From positions 13,007,500-13,071,499 of the forward strand of contig NC_081141.1 of the NCBI RefSeq assembly GCF_958295425.1: a stretch of 64,000 nucleotides of DNA. The letters run 5' to 3'. The stretch's first letter is position 1; the number at the start of each line of letters is the position of its first letter. A program made the translations under genes and the position numbers. The notes under the pieces were generated by a model that saw only the letters and a list, made by a program, of their open reading frames with translations, searched no databases and had not been told where the DNA came from. Source of the stretch: Solea solea (lineage: Eukaryota; Chordata; Actinopteri; Pleuronectiformes; Soleidae). Below, piece by piece: positions 20,878-34,200 of the stretch.

Positions 20878-22570
20878 CTGTAGAGAGTAGAAAAATGCAT
20901 GAGAAGGAGGCAAGACAAGCTAAAATCAAGAGGATTAAGAATCCAGTGACAAGGGAGACTTTGTAACCTTATTTTAATCTCATCAAGAAAGTGTTCTCTA
21001 AAAGTGCTCAGAGAACACACCATCTAAAACATATTAAAGAATGAAGAAAGTGGAAATCACATATCCACCACCCAATATTGATGAAAACAGCAGGCAAAAT
21101 TTGCTGTGCCACATTAAGTATGCTTACGGCGCTGAAGCAAGTACTTAAGTTGAGAGTTGAGAAAAAAAGGGCTTGGTCGTTGGTTAGAGCACTCAAGTGT
21201 TGATAGGGGTATGTGGTCACAGGATTTTCTAGTTGTTGATCATGAAATTTGGTAGACAAACAACAAAATTTGTATGAATGTCACTGAGCCAGTGTGCTCT
21301 CTACCAGCTGAAATAATTACAGTAACGCAAGGAGGGCTCACTTGTACTGTATGTGCTGGCAGCAATGACTTATGTGTAAGAATTCAGAAATGAGGACTAG
21401 TAGAGGTAGAAGATATTCTTCTTTTACATAATGTAGCATTGGAGATTATCTAGTTCTGCCATTCCCAAACTGGGGAAGGCCATGCCCCAATTTACAGTCC
21501 GATTATTGTCCAAAATCAATACTGTGATTAACCCACAACTGACAAGGATCAAATATTACCATACATATTATTTATTTACAGTGCTGTCAAAAGTATTGTT
21601 CATCATTGTGATTAATTTCAAATAGTGCAACTGAGAATTGTTGGAATCCACCAAGATAACAATACATGGTAACTGTCACTGTTAACTTTTAATGACAAAA
21701 GTAACAGCCATCAAGTATATAGAATAAAATGATTTCATATGTGCTTGTACTGTTTGTTAGTCATAGTGATGAGTTTGTAAGTTTAAATCACCTCCTGCTG
21801 CACCACCTCAAAAAGCAACTGTATCACAGTGTGGGTATGCAAGTGAGTGGGAGATTAGGAGAGAGAGAGAGCGAGAGGAAAAGTGGTGGAACCTCTACAG
21901 ACAAGGAGTGGTTCATAGTTTATCTATAGTTGTGCCATTGTTGCTGTCTTATGACTGACCCACCCAGACCCACTCTATTTTCTTTTAAGTCTACCCAAAC
22001 CAGCACGAACTGTGGGCCCCTGTGTGTGGGTCGTCCTGCGCATCACTAGTGCATGTCAAATGCACATGCTTTCTTTCCAGTTCAGTTAGTGGCACACACT
22101 TGTTTGAGTCAAAATAGTCATTGAAGAAGATGGTAACCAGGGACTCTTACTTGAGGCTATATTGGTACCCATTGGTACCCTTGCACATGTAACCCATTGT
22201 AAAAGTACAAGAAAACATAAACTCTCATAAAGCACTCTGTGGATCACAGAAGTAAGACCCAGGCCTTCAGTACTAAGTAGACCACAAGGACAGAAAACCA
22301 GTGAGATAATCACACTGCCAATTACAGACACTTACATCCACCAGACAAAACAAAACAAAACATATGCACACCACATAGAGGATACTTTGAAATGTGTCGC
22401 TCCTCTACTTCAACACACAGGGCAACAATTCATTTTAGTGCACCCAGTCGCTCAACATGCCATCCTGAGGTTAATAAACACACTTGTTTACACACACAAC
22501 CTCTGCAAAAACCTTTCCTACGGAGTGTTTAATGACAGGTGATCTGTGAAGCCTGCCCTGAGGCACTCAC

Positions 22571-22688
22571 CTTGCCCAGAGATGCGCAACGGTTATCTGG
22601 GAGCAGAGATGGAGTTGGATGAGGGAACAGCAATCGGTGAAGGAGAAATGCCTGAAGACAGTAGAGGACTCCTAAGGGGTTCAGTGGA
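22571..22688 (-). other. slc39a14: Candidate noncoding 5' exon of slc39a14
   Basis: A 118-bp segment bounded by a strong acceptor (TCTCTCCTCCACAG|TCC) and a strong donor (GGCAAG|GTGAGT) on the minus strand, with no ATG inside. It lies between the putative first exon and the coding exons and could be an optional leader exon. There is no coding conservation to confirm it. Confidence 0.5.
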
Positions 22689-24564
22689 CTGTGGAGGAGA
22701 GAAAGAGACAGGAAAAAACTAAGGTTACAACTCAATGGTAAATAAGAAAGACACAAGGAAGACTGGAAGAAAAGAACCCATGAAGGAGAATTTCCCTTCC
22801 CATTGATTTTCCTTTTTCAAATTTTAACAAGGTCCACCCCGGGCCCTACACCTACATCATTCCTTTTCTGAAATGAGCATTTCTTCTAGCAGCTATAAAA
22901 AGAGAAGTCCGTTAGGTTTGCTGGCAGTGGACTTGGACAAGGAAACATCACATTCAGCTGTTGTAGTAGGGAGGCCACATACTGGTAGCTGAAATGATCA
23001 GGTTACAGTCACCACAAACAAACAAAAAAAAGCAAGCTAGGAGAGCTAAAATATATGAGATACAGAACTCTCCTCTCTGCATACATATTGCTGATATGTC
23101 AGTATGAGTGCAGCTGTATAAAGTAGTCATCATTTTAAGTGTGTATTATTTTTAATTTGTGTTCAAACACCAACTTTTTTTTCTTTCATTCATTTCTCCT
23201 GCTGCCTCTAAGCTCAGGTCACAAATGAAAGGTTGCCCTCTTCAAAAGGTTTTACTCTACCCAATTAGTTGTATTCTTTGTCCCGCTTCCACCTCAATTT
23301 GCTCAAATGAAACCCCATTTTCAAGCAGGGGAAAACAAAAACAACTGATAGAAATTACACAAAAAAAGTTTAACAGCATTTTGAAACAACTATCAAAAGC
23401 TATATCAAAATTACCACTTTCATGAAAAGATATTACATTTTGAAACAAGATTGAAACAACAATCTCCATCATCTCAGAAAACATGTCACCCCAACTTGTT
23501 TTTAGTGTTTTAGTAGTACAGCTACTGTAACCCACTCGGGTCAAGAGTTTCCCCAGTGCCCAAACTTGCAACAATAATCCATCCCCTTATCTCTCCATGC
23601 TGAAAAGCTGTCCGAGGTAAAATGATATCACCCTGTCCACTTCCACATTTATTTTTCATTAGAGACTGAGGAGACACAAGGCATGTGAGGAAATATTAGG
23701 TTGTGTTAAAGGTCAACATATAGATACAGCTGAATGGTAAATTGCATGTGGCCTTTTGAACAACAGCAATAAACGACTTCACTGATTATATTAAATTTTA
23801 ACAATTTTAATTAAATGACCAAGGCAAAGACTATGAAGTAATGCAATTTATCTGCATTTGGAAATTGAGAGCATTTAATCTCTTTTCTGTCATCACTAAA
23901 TCAACATGTACTCGTTAAGTGACACGTCAGTGTTCCACAGAGTAAAAGACTGATTTCATTTGCCACTATCCTCAGAGAAACTATAGTATAGCATATCTCG
24001 ACATCAAATAAATTCAAACATTTTAATCCTCTAGTCTAACAGGTTTGTAAAGACAAAAACACATTAATGCAAATACATTGTATATATAATCTTGTGGCTG
24101 ACTACCACCACAAGGACACATTATCTAAAATCATCCAAATAAAGTAGGTGAAGGTATTTACAGGTATTTGGGATTTATTTGATTAAACTATATTTGTAGT
24201 TTTATGGTATCACTTATATGGCATGAAATTGATTGTTTGTCACACAAAAAAATCAGTTAACTATCAGACTCTATTGTCACAAGTAAATGAATAGTAGTTG
24301 CTTGCTGCCTGTAGTCATACTCTATGGCTGTGATAATGACTTGGTATGGATACTAAATATATACATGCACTCATGCTGCTTAGTAAGTCCAGCTTTTGCA
24401 CTGCAGTATACTGGTTTAAATAGAAGCAAAACACTTAACAATCATGTCTGTGTAAAACCCCTCTTCACTGGCAGTCCATTGCCCCAATATCTGTGTGGCT
24501 ACAGTCCAATTAAAGCAATGCAGAATCTGCTTTTATATGTCAGCATGTCAGGTTAAAATAATGT

Positions 24565-24568
<4 letters not shown>

Positions 24569-24626
<58 letters not shown>
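24569..24626. repeat. (CA)29 microsatellite
   Basis: A pure dinucleotide tract in the 5' leader intron of slc39a14. Confidence 0.97.
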
Positions 24627-24628
<2 letters not shown>

Positions 24629-27501
24629 CTGTTATTGTGACGTGCATGTGTACATTTAGAGTCCAAGGACTATTTGTAGCCATAGCCGAGGAGATAAAGG
24701 GCAGGGAGAAGAGACTGGCAGTCTGCAGCAGGGACATTCGTCCTTCAAAACAAGGCCTCCACTCTGACGTTAAATGAGAGGTTTACAAGAGAGCTGGCAG
24801 CAGGAGAGAAAGAGGGAAGAGCAGAACAGGAAAATGTTTAGTAACAGTTTGCTAGTCTAATTCTAATCCTACAGGCTTCATGCCAATGTTTCTCTACTCA
24901 TTTGTTCAAATCTTTGCCTGTCCTTTAAAAGTCACCAGTTATTGTGTCACTAAATCTGGCCAATAACCAAATAACTGGGCAATCTGAGCAATGAGAGTGG
25001 GTAACTGTCATCATACCAAGGCTCCTTCCTACACCCAAGTGTAAACACAACTCAGTGGAAATGCTTCCTTTGTCTTCATCAACTTACTTTGTGGACAGAG
25101 CAGAAATAACTGAAACCTGAACATTTACCCACCAACAGTTTGTGAGCACCACACTGGAAACAAACAAACAAACAAAATGTGAATGCAGTGCAACACATGA
25201 TGAATTGCTCATGTGCCAGGATTGATGTAACCAAAGTGAGACAAATTCAAACCCTCACAAATTTTGAAAGGCAACTTTCCAGCACCTAGCAATTTGTGCT
25301 CAGTCACTAACATGAAGACACAGCTAAAGCAACTAGCAAGAGACTAACATTGATCTTTTGATCAGAACCAGTGTTGTGTTGTTTCACAATAAGCACATCT
25401 GCATAAAAAAAAAGAGTAAATGTTATTGTCGTCATTGTTTTTGGAATGCTGCAGTTCCTGTATCGTAGATCATGTTAGCCACACACAAATTCCATCCTGG
25501 TGACTAAGAGAATAACACAATGGAAAACTTAATAGGGGCCAATAAAAACAAGGATGGTTTTGATTTTCATCCCAATTTTAAGTTTAAGCCAAAAGGGTGT
25601 CAATTTCAGCTTCAAATAAATTTACCAAAAATCACGCAATGGCAGTAACACATTTAAAAGTTGTCTGCCTGGTTGCATTTGGGATTGTTCAAGATTCATA
25701 GGATAATTAGTGATGAGTGGTACAGTCAGCACGGCCTAAAACTAAACAGTAGTACATGATTTACTACAGCAATTTTGCAGCAGCATGTCGTACACACATT
25801 GTTATTTCATCAGACAGTTGCTAAAATATGTTCCATCTGTTATTCTAAAGCAAATGTAGCACTGTACCTTTTTCCTGACGGGGAAGACACACAAACAGCA
25901 ACTGTTCCTAACTTGATCCTTCCTAATTCAAAGCAGTTTTGTCCTATGAGCAGACTCTGGATGGTTCTCTTACTGTCTTACTCTTGGTCACTTTATATAC
26001 CACTGACGCAAAGGGCAGTTTAAGCTGTTCATTGACTTGTCAACCTTTACCTAAGGCCACTAATTATTGTTTCTCTCAGCCCTCAGGGTGATATCATCAG
26101 ACTAGACTGTCATTAGATGAGAGAGTGATGGCTGTGGGCATAATGTTGGTTCACTAAACACATTGTCAAATGGACTCCACTCATCCTGAGTTTACGACAA
26201 AGGACCGTTCACTAGAAAATTAAAGGGTTTTATACATGACTTGGTTTGGCTCAAGCCCACACTTTTACACACTTTTAAGTCAGAAATCTAGAAATAGAAA
26301 GCCACAGAACATATGTACTAAAGTAAGCACCATAACTAAATACAATTAGAAACTAAAACTTTGACACTTTTTTTCTAAATAATTGCAAAGGCTCCAAACA
26401 CACATTACAGCCAATGGATGTCCATTACCATTACAGGTAAAGGAGGTCCTGATATTGTTCTTACTAAAATTATTTGATTGCGAATACTAATGTGCAAGTA
26501 AAATGGGAACATAACTCAAACATGAACTCAAAAGTACATTATTTTGAGTTTTGTCATCCCAGACTTGAACAAATGATTAAATTCAATATTGTCACCTTTA
26601 TCATGAGAAATCAAAGCTTTGATGATCAACACTACTGAGTGGCTTTGTCAAATGTTGCTAACCTTTTTTTTCTCAAAACACCTCTCTTGTCAAATCTCTG
26701 TAATTTGGTCATTCCTGCTGTCTGATCCAGCCAAGCTACCACTGCATTTGCCATATATACATGTATATATATATCAAATGGTATGTCTCTCCAATCTACA
26801 TTTTGTGTCTGTCCAAAACTACACCTTTATATGTTATAGAAAAACACTTAAGCTAAATATTAATTACAAGAAACATGTCATTAAAAAATGTACTTGTTAG
26901 ATTTGCAACACTATTCAGTTAATCTACATTACACATTTTTGTTCTCAGAAACCTTTAATAAATGTTGCTTAGTCACTAAAACGTTTGTCATCCAAAAGTG
27001 TGTGTTTTTGTTTGATGACTTGTTTCATGCATTTAATATTTACTTTACAAATAGCTATATATCTATAGCTATCAATTTTGGGGTGGCGGGGTTAAGTTTA
27101 ATGAGGGCCCCCAAACTCTCCTGACATACCTCTGAATGTAAACGCCTGTACCTCACAGAGAATATGTTCTTTGTTACTTTCCACCACCGGCACCGGGGGG
27201 CAGGTCACACTCAGAGATTGCCCTCACTTATTCTACGTGATGTCTGAACGTCCATGTTTAAAACCACACTCTGAACAAAATTAATGAAGTGAACCAGTCA
27301 CTACATTTAGACCTAGCTGCTTCATGGTAGCTTCTGTAGTAAGAAACAGTCCCATTTAAGACGGAGCTAAAAGGCAGGAGACGTTCTACGATGGGTAAAT
27401 GATTATGTACACGGTTCATTTTCAAGTATGAGTCTGTTTTGGGGCTTGACAGTGCATTTATACGCTCACGGATTCCACATTAGCTGTGAGAATTAGCTTA
27501 C

Positions 27502-27775
27502 CCGGTGATGATGCTGGAGCTGGTGTCGGCTCCTGTCAACCAAAGCAGTCCCTCAGCCTCGCAAACAGCGAAAATGTGAGATGGGGGCAACGGACAGAAG
27601 TATCCGGTCTTCTCAGTCATTCACAGACAGACGGTAGAGGGGGTGACTTTAGCCCACGGTCGTCACCTCATTCAGACGAGACGACTCAACACAACTCAAC
27701 ATTGACGACGGCGGCAGCATGGAGAGTCAGGTCGGGTAGTGGTGACGTAGTCGTTGACCCGGGTTTCTAAGACGA
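27502..27775 (-). other. slc39a14: Probable first exon and promoter of slc39a14
   Basis: A GC-rich, CpG-rich stretch ends (minus strand) in a good donor, CACCGG|GTAAGC, at 27502. It is the only CpG-rich block upstream of the coding exons. The transcription start is not determined; the right limit is where CpG density falls. Confidence 0.55.
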
Positions 27776-27952
27776 CAGTGCCTCCCCCATGTGGTCAACA
27801 GACGGTACTGCGTTTATACGCAAATTGTCAATAATACGGTGGATCACACGTGACTACAGCGTTTAAAATCACTCTGATTTGAGTTAACGAGTGTGCTTGA
27901 CATTTAACTCAAATTGGTTCAATTAAACTACGTAATAATGTAGTTAAAGGAC

Positions 27953-28024
27953 GGGCTCGTCCGGGATTTGAACCCGGGACCTCTCGCACCCAAAGCGAGA
28001 ATCATACCCCTAGACCAACGAGCC
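27953..28024 (-). tRNA. tRNA-Pro (anticodon TGG)
   Basis: A 72-nt cloverleaf. The acceptor stem is GGCTCGT paired with ACGAGCC, with discriminator C. The A box is TGGTCTAGGGG. The anticodon stem CTCGC/GCGAG encloses loop TTTGGGT, giving anticodon TGG. The T arm GGTCCCGGGTTCAAATCCCGGAC contains a B box. There is no intron. The nearest downstream T run is only TTT, so the pol III terminator is weak or lies further away. The gene sits between the divergent slc39a14 and stambp promoters. Confidence 0.96.
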
Positions 28025-28525
28025 ATGTTGAGTAGTGATGTGTGTAGTTTTAAAATGTGAAAAGACAGGTGACCTCACTTTGTGTAGGGTAAAATTCTTT
28101 ATACGCACATTCGCGTCATGCAAAATTCCTGTTATACCACATCAACAACCAGCTGTATCTGATGAAGTGGAGGCAATTTACAGTGAACATAATATGGTCA
28201 TGTACAGGAAACCAGTTTGAGGTAACTTGAGCTTTATGATGTGGCATCATAGAGGAAGCAGAAGATGGGTATACAGTGGTCATAATGGTATGGACACTGT
28301 CTTTATGTTTATGCTGTTTATGTTGAGGACATCCTAAAACTGCAAGATAAATAATATCAATATACTGGATTTTTTTGCAGAGATGCTAACAATCAATGAG
28401 CTTGAATGAGCTTAAAGCAAGCAGCTTTATTTCGGCTCCATACGCCTGCAAACCACCCTTCCATCTTTGTTTTCAATGGCATCTTGACCTTCTCTTACAC
28501 AGATTTGTGACATTAATTAGCTGAA
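28025..28525. other. Intergenic sequence between tRNA-Pro and a DNA element
   Basis: No gene, repeat or strong regulatory motif was recognised. Confidence 0.4.
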
Positions 28526-28989
28526 TTAAAGGTATAGTATGTAACATTTAGGGTTTATTGGCAGAAAATGAACAGACTAACCATACACTGTATGTAAGTA
28601 TATAATCGTTTTAAAATAAATTTAATTTGAGTACCTTTACTTGGTAGGCGGGGTGGTTGTGTAAGCATTATGAAGCGTGATGTTGTATCAGTGCAATGAC
28701 AACAAACAATGGTATGGAATGTGACACGACAGACAACAACACAACAGACAGCAATGTGGGACATCCAGCAGTTTGTTTTCCTGTTCAGTTTGTGGCTGTC
28801 ATACACAAGCTTTTTATGAGAATAGACTGCGGGGGTTGAAGAAACACCAGTCGCCAGGGAGTGGCACTTTTCTGTCACCCAATCAACTGACTGACATGGG
28901 TCGCAAAACGCAAAAAAAATGTTTCACACCAATTCAAACACTTCCACTTGGTGGAAACAACTTATGATTCTTACACTCTGGACCAGTAA
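28526..28989. mobile_element. Degenerate nonautonomous DNA element
   Basis: The left end (AAAGGTATAGTATGTAACAT) and the complement of the right end (ACTGGTCCAGAGTGTAAGAA) match imperfectly. The internal GGGTTTATTGGCAGAAAATG is a segment I recall from a repeat common in percomorph fish. No transposase is present. The family was not determined. Confidence 0.5.
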
Positions 28990-29269
28990 ATATTAAAAAA
29001 AAATCATCTTGTATTTTTGATTTGATGCAGTTAATTCGGATTTTAGATTAATCTTGCTTGTTGGTCTAACATCATAATTTCCACCTTTTATTTTAAAATT
29101 ATTTTTTGATACAACAAGGCTTTGAATTTGAGATATTAACATTTCTCAATTTTTACTATTATTATTATTTATTATAAATTAAATCAACCATCTTCTGATT
29201 TTAACAGAATACGAATTTTGTTTTAAAAAAGAAAATAAACAATGATATCGTTTTCCTGAGGGGCGTGTT

Positions 29270-29412
29270 TCGCCAGGCGGAAGTAGTTTGGACTGCGGAA
29301 GTGCTCAGACGAGTCTCTGTGAAACGGTTTGTTTAAATTATTTTAATGTGATTTATCTTGATCCTGCTCTGCGGGTTATTCCTCTGGGAGCCTCGTGTCA
29401 CAGCCACTGTAG
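29270..29412 (+). promoter_or_regulatory. stambp: stambp promoter and noncoding exon 1
   Basis: A short GC-rich block contains two GCGGAAGT motifs (29277-29284 and 29295-29302), which fit ETS/GABP sites common in housekeeping promoters. A donor, CTGTAG|GTGAGG, ends the exon at 29412. The exact start of transcription is not visible. The leader intron then runs to 31260. Confidence 0.65.
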
Positions 29413-31260
29413 GTGAGGATGGATTTGAAGTTCACTCTATGTTCGTTTAAGCTGCATTTCTGTCTTAAACTCGTAGACTGGCTTTGCTAACTTAGCCGAG
29501 TTAGCGCTATTAGCTCTTAATCGTATGGAAACAGTGAGGTTTTAGCTGGAGTTAAATAGATGAAAACACATATTTATCTTCATCTTTTTACCCAGAACAG
29601 GTGAGAGGACAGTGTGGTTTCAGAATGATGTGAAACGACTCCATAGTTTACCAGTTTGTGTCTTTACCACATCACATGTTCCAAAATACCTTCATAGATC
29701 AAATCATATAGAAATATATAGAATATATAGACTGTTAACGTTTCCTGTCTGACCACCTGTCTGGCGTTGTCAAGATATAGGTTAGCGGTAAATTCATCCT
29801 TTCCACATTAGATCAGGTCTTGTACACTTTAAATCTGGAATAGTGTAACCCAGAAGCTACGGACCTCTTAAAGCATAGCATGTATGAACAACCTTTATTT
29901 TCTGCTTGCAAATGCTTGTAAAAAAAAAAAAAAACACACACACAGGATCTGTTCTGTCTCTTCAAGGACATCACTTATCAACTTATTAATCAATAACTTT
30001 ATTCAAAGTTTTTTTTTCTTTAACCCTTACCCAAAACCATGGTAGAACTATTGTAACTTATATATCTGCTTTGTTTCTTACTTGTCACTTAATATTTTTG
30101 ATTGCTTTTTTCTATGTATTTATTTTTAATATTTTGCTCATATATGTATTACCAGACAAAAGTAGATGGTGTGTCTATAATCAGAGTCAGAGCACTCAGA
30201 TGTATCAAAGACATGATACAAAAATAAAAGTTAAATCACTAACTATATAGTTTTACTGATATTCATATTTTGTTGTAATTTATGTTGAAGTTAGCTCTTT
30301 GAATCTGTTTGATATTATAGCTCATGTTACATTGAGACAACAGAACAATATTACAATACGATTCAAACCACTTTGTACAGTATAGGTTTACTTTCATAAT
30401 TTTGTTGGCTTTAATTACAGTATATCACCTCAAAGAAATACACTTAATTTATGGGATTAAAGGGAAATTACTTTCTTTCAAATTTTAAAGCAAACAAAAC
30501 TTGCAGGTATGTTCACCTCTCCCCTTTTATCAGTGCCACACCTGTATATCTAAAGTGGTAGTAACTGAACTGGTCTTCTTGTGACACATTGTACAGTATA
30601 TCAACGAGCCAAGAGTTTTCCATGGTGCAATCAATACAGGCCATCTGACTGTTAGTCAGCATGCTGATGAAGCATTCTCACATTTGTCTTCAGTTAATCG
30701 ATGGTTAAAAAAGCCAAAGTTCTGCAGAGTCACTGCTTTCATGAAAATATATTCAGCCAGTGATTTACACATTGATCTGTGTCCTAATAGTAAGGGAATT
30801 TTTCTTCTGATTTTTACTGGATATTAATTTTACTTGTAAAATTTTGTCAGGTTTTCACAAAAAAGAAGAAATGATGAAATCCAACGATAAATGTTGAAGA
30901 TGTAGAGGTTTTTGTTCTTTTTTTTCCACGTCATTATTTTTTTTAATTTATATTACTTTAAGTACTCTTAAGACTGGAGTGCTCACTGACACATCCATAC
31001 ACCCTTAAAGAAATTAGTCTTGATGGGAAATGATGCAGTTATGTCAAATGCAAAAAATATGTTCATGACAGAAATGCTCTTAGGAAGCGTCATTACTTTT
31101 TAGGACAACTGCCCTAATGTACTTGGTAACAAACATACAGTATCAAAAATGCCAAATTCGAATAATAGTGATCTAAAACTTTATGACAAGCAGTGCCCAT
31201 GGCTCATCAACACAGCACTGGCCTACATTAAATTTATGACCTCTCTTTCTTATTTTCCAG
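29413..31260 (+). other. stambp: stambp intron 1
   Basis: AT-rich intron ending in a strong acceptor (CTTATTTTCCAG). A poly-A run followed by ACACACACAC occurs near 29923-29944. No other feature was recognised. Confidence 0.75.
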
Positions 31261-31271
31261 GTTGACGGGTC

Positions 31272-34200
31272 ATGATGGCAGATCTCGCATTCTTCAGCAT
31301 GCAGCCTGAGGAACGAGTCCGTTTACTGACCAAGAAGGGAAGCACGGTGGAAGTTAACGATGACGTTCCCCTGCGCCGCTACTTCCGCTCAGGCATGGAG
31401 ATGGTCCGTATGGCTCACATCTACACAGAGGAGGGCAACATTGAGCATGCCTTCCTCCTTTACAATAGATATATCACGTAAGTGTAAAATTATTTATTGC
31501 TGTATTTATTATTGAGCATTTCTGAAATGAGTAGTTTGAAGGGTGTTTCAAAAATCAGGTTTATTGAAGACACTCCCACTGAATAATAGGCATTTATGTG
31601 GACATTTTATTTTGAGAAAATCAACCAAACCAAATTCCACAAAATCAATCACTTTATTGGGTTGCAATTTTTAGCCCATCTCAGTACAGGCATACAGGCA
31701 TACATAAATATTTGTCAATTAGTAACAAGAATTTCTTTTCTCATCAAGACTCTTTATCGAAAAACTTCCCAAGCATCGTGATTATAAGACCGCTAACGTC
31801 CCGGAAAAGAAGGACACACTAAAGGTATGCGTACAATTTTTACTCTGTATTGTATTTGAACTATTTGGAAGAAAAATGTTTAATCTCAATATTTAGCTTG
31901 GTTTTCTTTATTCTGCAGAAACTGAAGGATGTTGCATTTCCTCAAGCAGAAATTCTGAAGAAAGCTCTTTTAAAGAGATTCGAACAGGAATATGCACAAT
32001 ATCTTGCCAAGAAGGTACCGCATTGTCATCTCTGTTAATGCTCTGTCCTTGTTAATACTGACCTCACAGTCGTCAATCAATACACATTGCGAAAAATACT
32101 CTAAATACCATGCAATATACAATTGTAATTTTTTAATTACAGCAGCCTTTGTACACTGATTTTACAGTGTGACATCTAAACTAATATTGAGCTGAAACTT
32201 TAGCCAGCAGCACAGTGACTGCATACCAAGGTTGTAATGAAAGGAGTCATTCACTATCGACTAAATGGAAACAAACAATAACATTCATCCTGAATAACCG
32301 CATTGTTTATTGTTTATTGAGTGAATGAATCATGTCCCTTTTGAGATCAACTTACACCTTGTGATTATTATTCTGCAACAAAACTACTGCTGAAAGTCAC
32401 ATTTTGTATGTGCTCCACATGTACCTCATGTGCAGAAAGCAGAGGAGGAGGTGATGGTGCAGGAGCAGTCCAAGCAGCGTGCCCTGGACGCCGAGCGGGA
32501 GCGTGTGGCTCAGATGCAGAGGCGGCAGCGGGAGCAGGAGCAATTCAGTGCCTTTGAGGAGATGATCCGCCGGCAGGAACTTGAGAAGGAACGTCAGCGT
32601 GTGCTCCAGGAGTTTGCAGCACCCACTGGGCCCTCCCTTGACATGCCCCTCCTTCCAGGCATCCAAGGTCCACCACCAGTCTCCCCTACTCCCCCACAGA
32701 GCCTGGGGGACTTGTCAAGTGGCACCAACCAGTACAATCACCCTCACTCAACCATCGGTGCACCTTCCACCGGTCCGCCCAGCTTTGACCGCTCACTCAA
32801 ACCTGGGTCTATGGTCAGCCCAGGAAATAATAGTGAGTTAATCTTTTTGTGACACAAGGGTGTGGCCCTCAGAGTATTTAAATACCTGTTCCTGCTTTAA
32901 AGTATACATTCTTCTGAGCTTTCCCTCTGACCTATTTAATGTCCTGTTTACACCATGACTTGCTTCAGAACATCACTTATCCTTTCCTCTTTTGTTTATT
33001 CTTTGTCATGGGTTATGCAGATACTATGGAGGATGCCCTTCGGCAGTTGGCCATTCCCGCTGAGCTGTGCCGGGGCTTTCTGAAGTTGGCTGAAGCCAAT
33101 ACAAGCCGAGCTGTAGAAACTTGTGGCATCCTGTGTGGCAAACTGGTGAGGCTCTGGAGCAGAGAGACAGCACTTAGCCAGATCTCCTTCTGTTGCAGGA
33201 AGTTTTCATTGTTTCTTTGAGATTAGGAGTGTTAAATAGTGGATTATAGAAATTTTGTTTAAAATGGTTAAAGAAACAACTGTGTTGCTGAGGATAATCT
33301 TGGTGTTTTTGCCTGCAGCTCAAACGTATTAGGTCATGAATGTGTCAAGCATATGAATCAGTAAATGAACAAAATCAGCTGACACCCAATCCAGAGGAGT
33401 AAATCACAATTTGACACTTGTCACTGTCCTAGAACTGCTGTGATTTGAAATGTGTGAGTGTCCATATGAGCATGATGGGGAATTTCTTAAAACCGGCAGC
33501 ACAGCTCTGTTAATTTTATTCATAACGTCCTTGAACAGCCTCTTGGCAGACTGTTGCCATGCATAATTTAATAGAGTCCAATAGTGTGACAGGTTTTTGT
33601 ATTCATTCCAGACCAGAAATGCGTTTACTGTGACCCACGTCATCGTACCAAAGCAGTCCGGCGGACCAGACTATTGTGACACAGAAAATGAGGAGGAACT
33701 GTTTCTCATACAGGACCAGTATGATCTCATCACCTTGGGCTGGATACATGTGAGTAATAAAGATGAAACGAAACGGGCAACTTAAGCAGCAAATACACAT
33801 TCTCGGAGATAAATTACAAGGTAAAAGTTGTCGTATTCCTGTTCCTGTAACAAATGAAGATATTCTGTTACAGAGGTATTCACTTGAAGGAACCTCTTCA
33901 AGGGTTTAAAATATTTATATTGAAAAATAATGTGATGCAGGAACAAAATGCTACTATATTTGTGTCCACATTGGGCTGAGAAATGTGACTTCCATACCCT
34001 GATGTTAAGAGGAACAATTTAAAAATGTTGTTTTGCAATTTTAAAGAAAGTTGGAGAAATCTAGTATCTGTACACTCCAGTCCAAAAGTTAGTGGATTCT
34101 ACCCCCCACCACAAACTTTCAAGAAATTTGGTTGAGTAATTTCTGCAAATCCTGTAAAAAAAATGTATTTAATCAGTTGAACATGAAATTGAAGTCTATA

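Larger units (their letters stand above)
20878..27501 (-). other. slc39a14 leader introns, apart from the candidate exon
   Basis: About 6.6 kb of intron sequence. It contains a CA microsatellite (24569-24626), short AT runs and no second gene on either strand. Open frames here are short and resemble nothing recognised. Confidence 0.6.
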
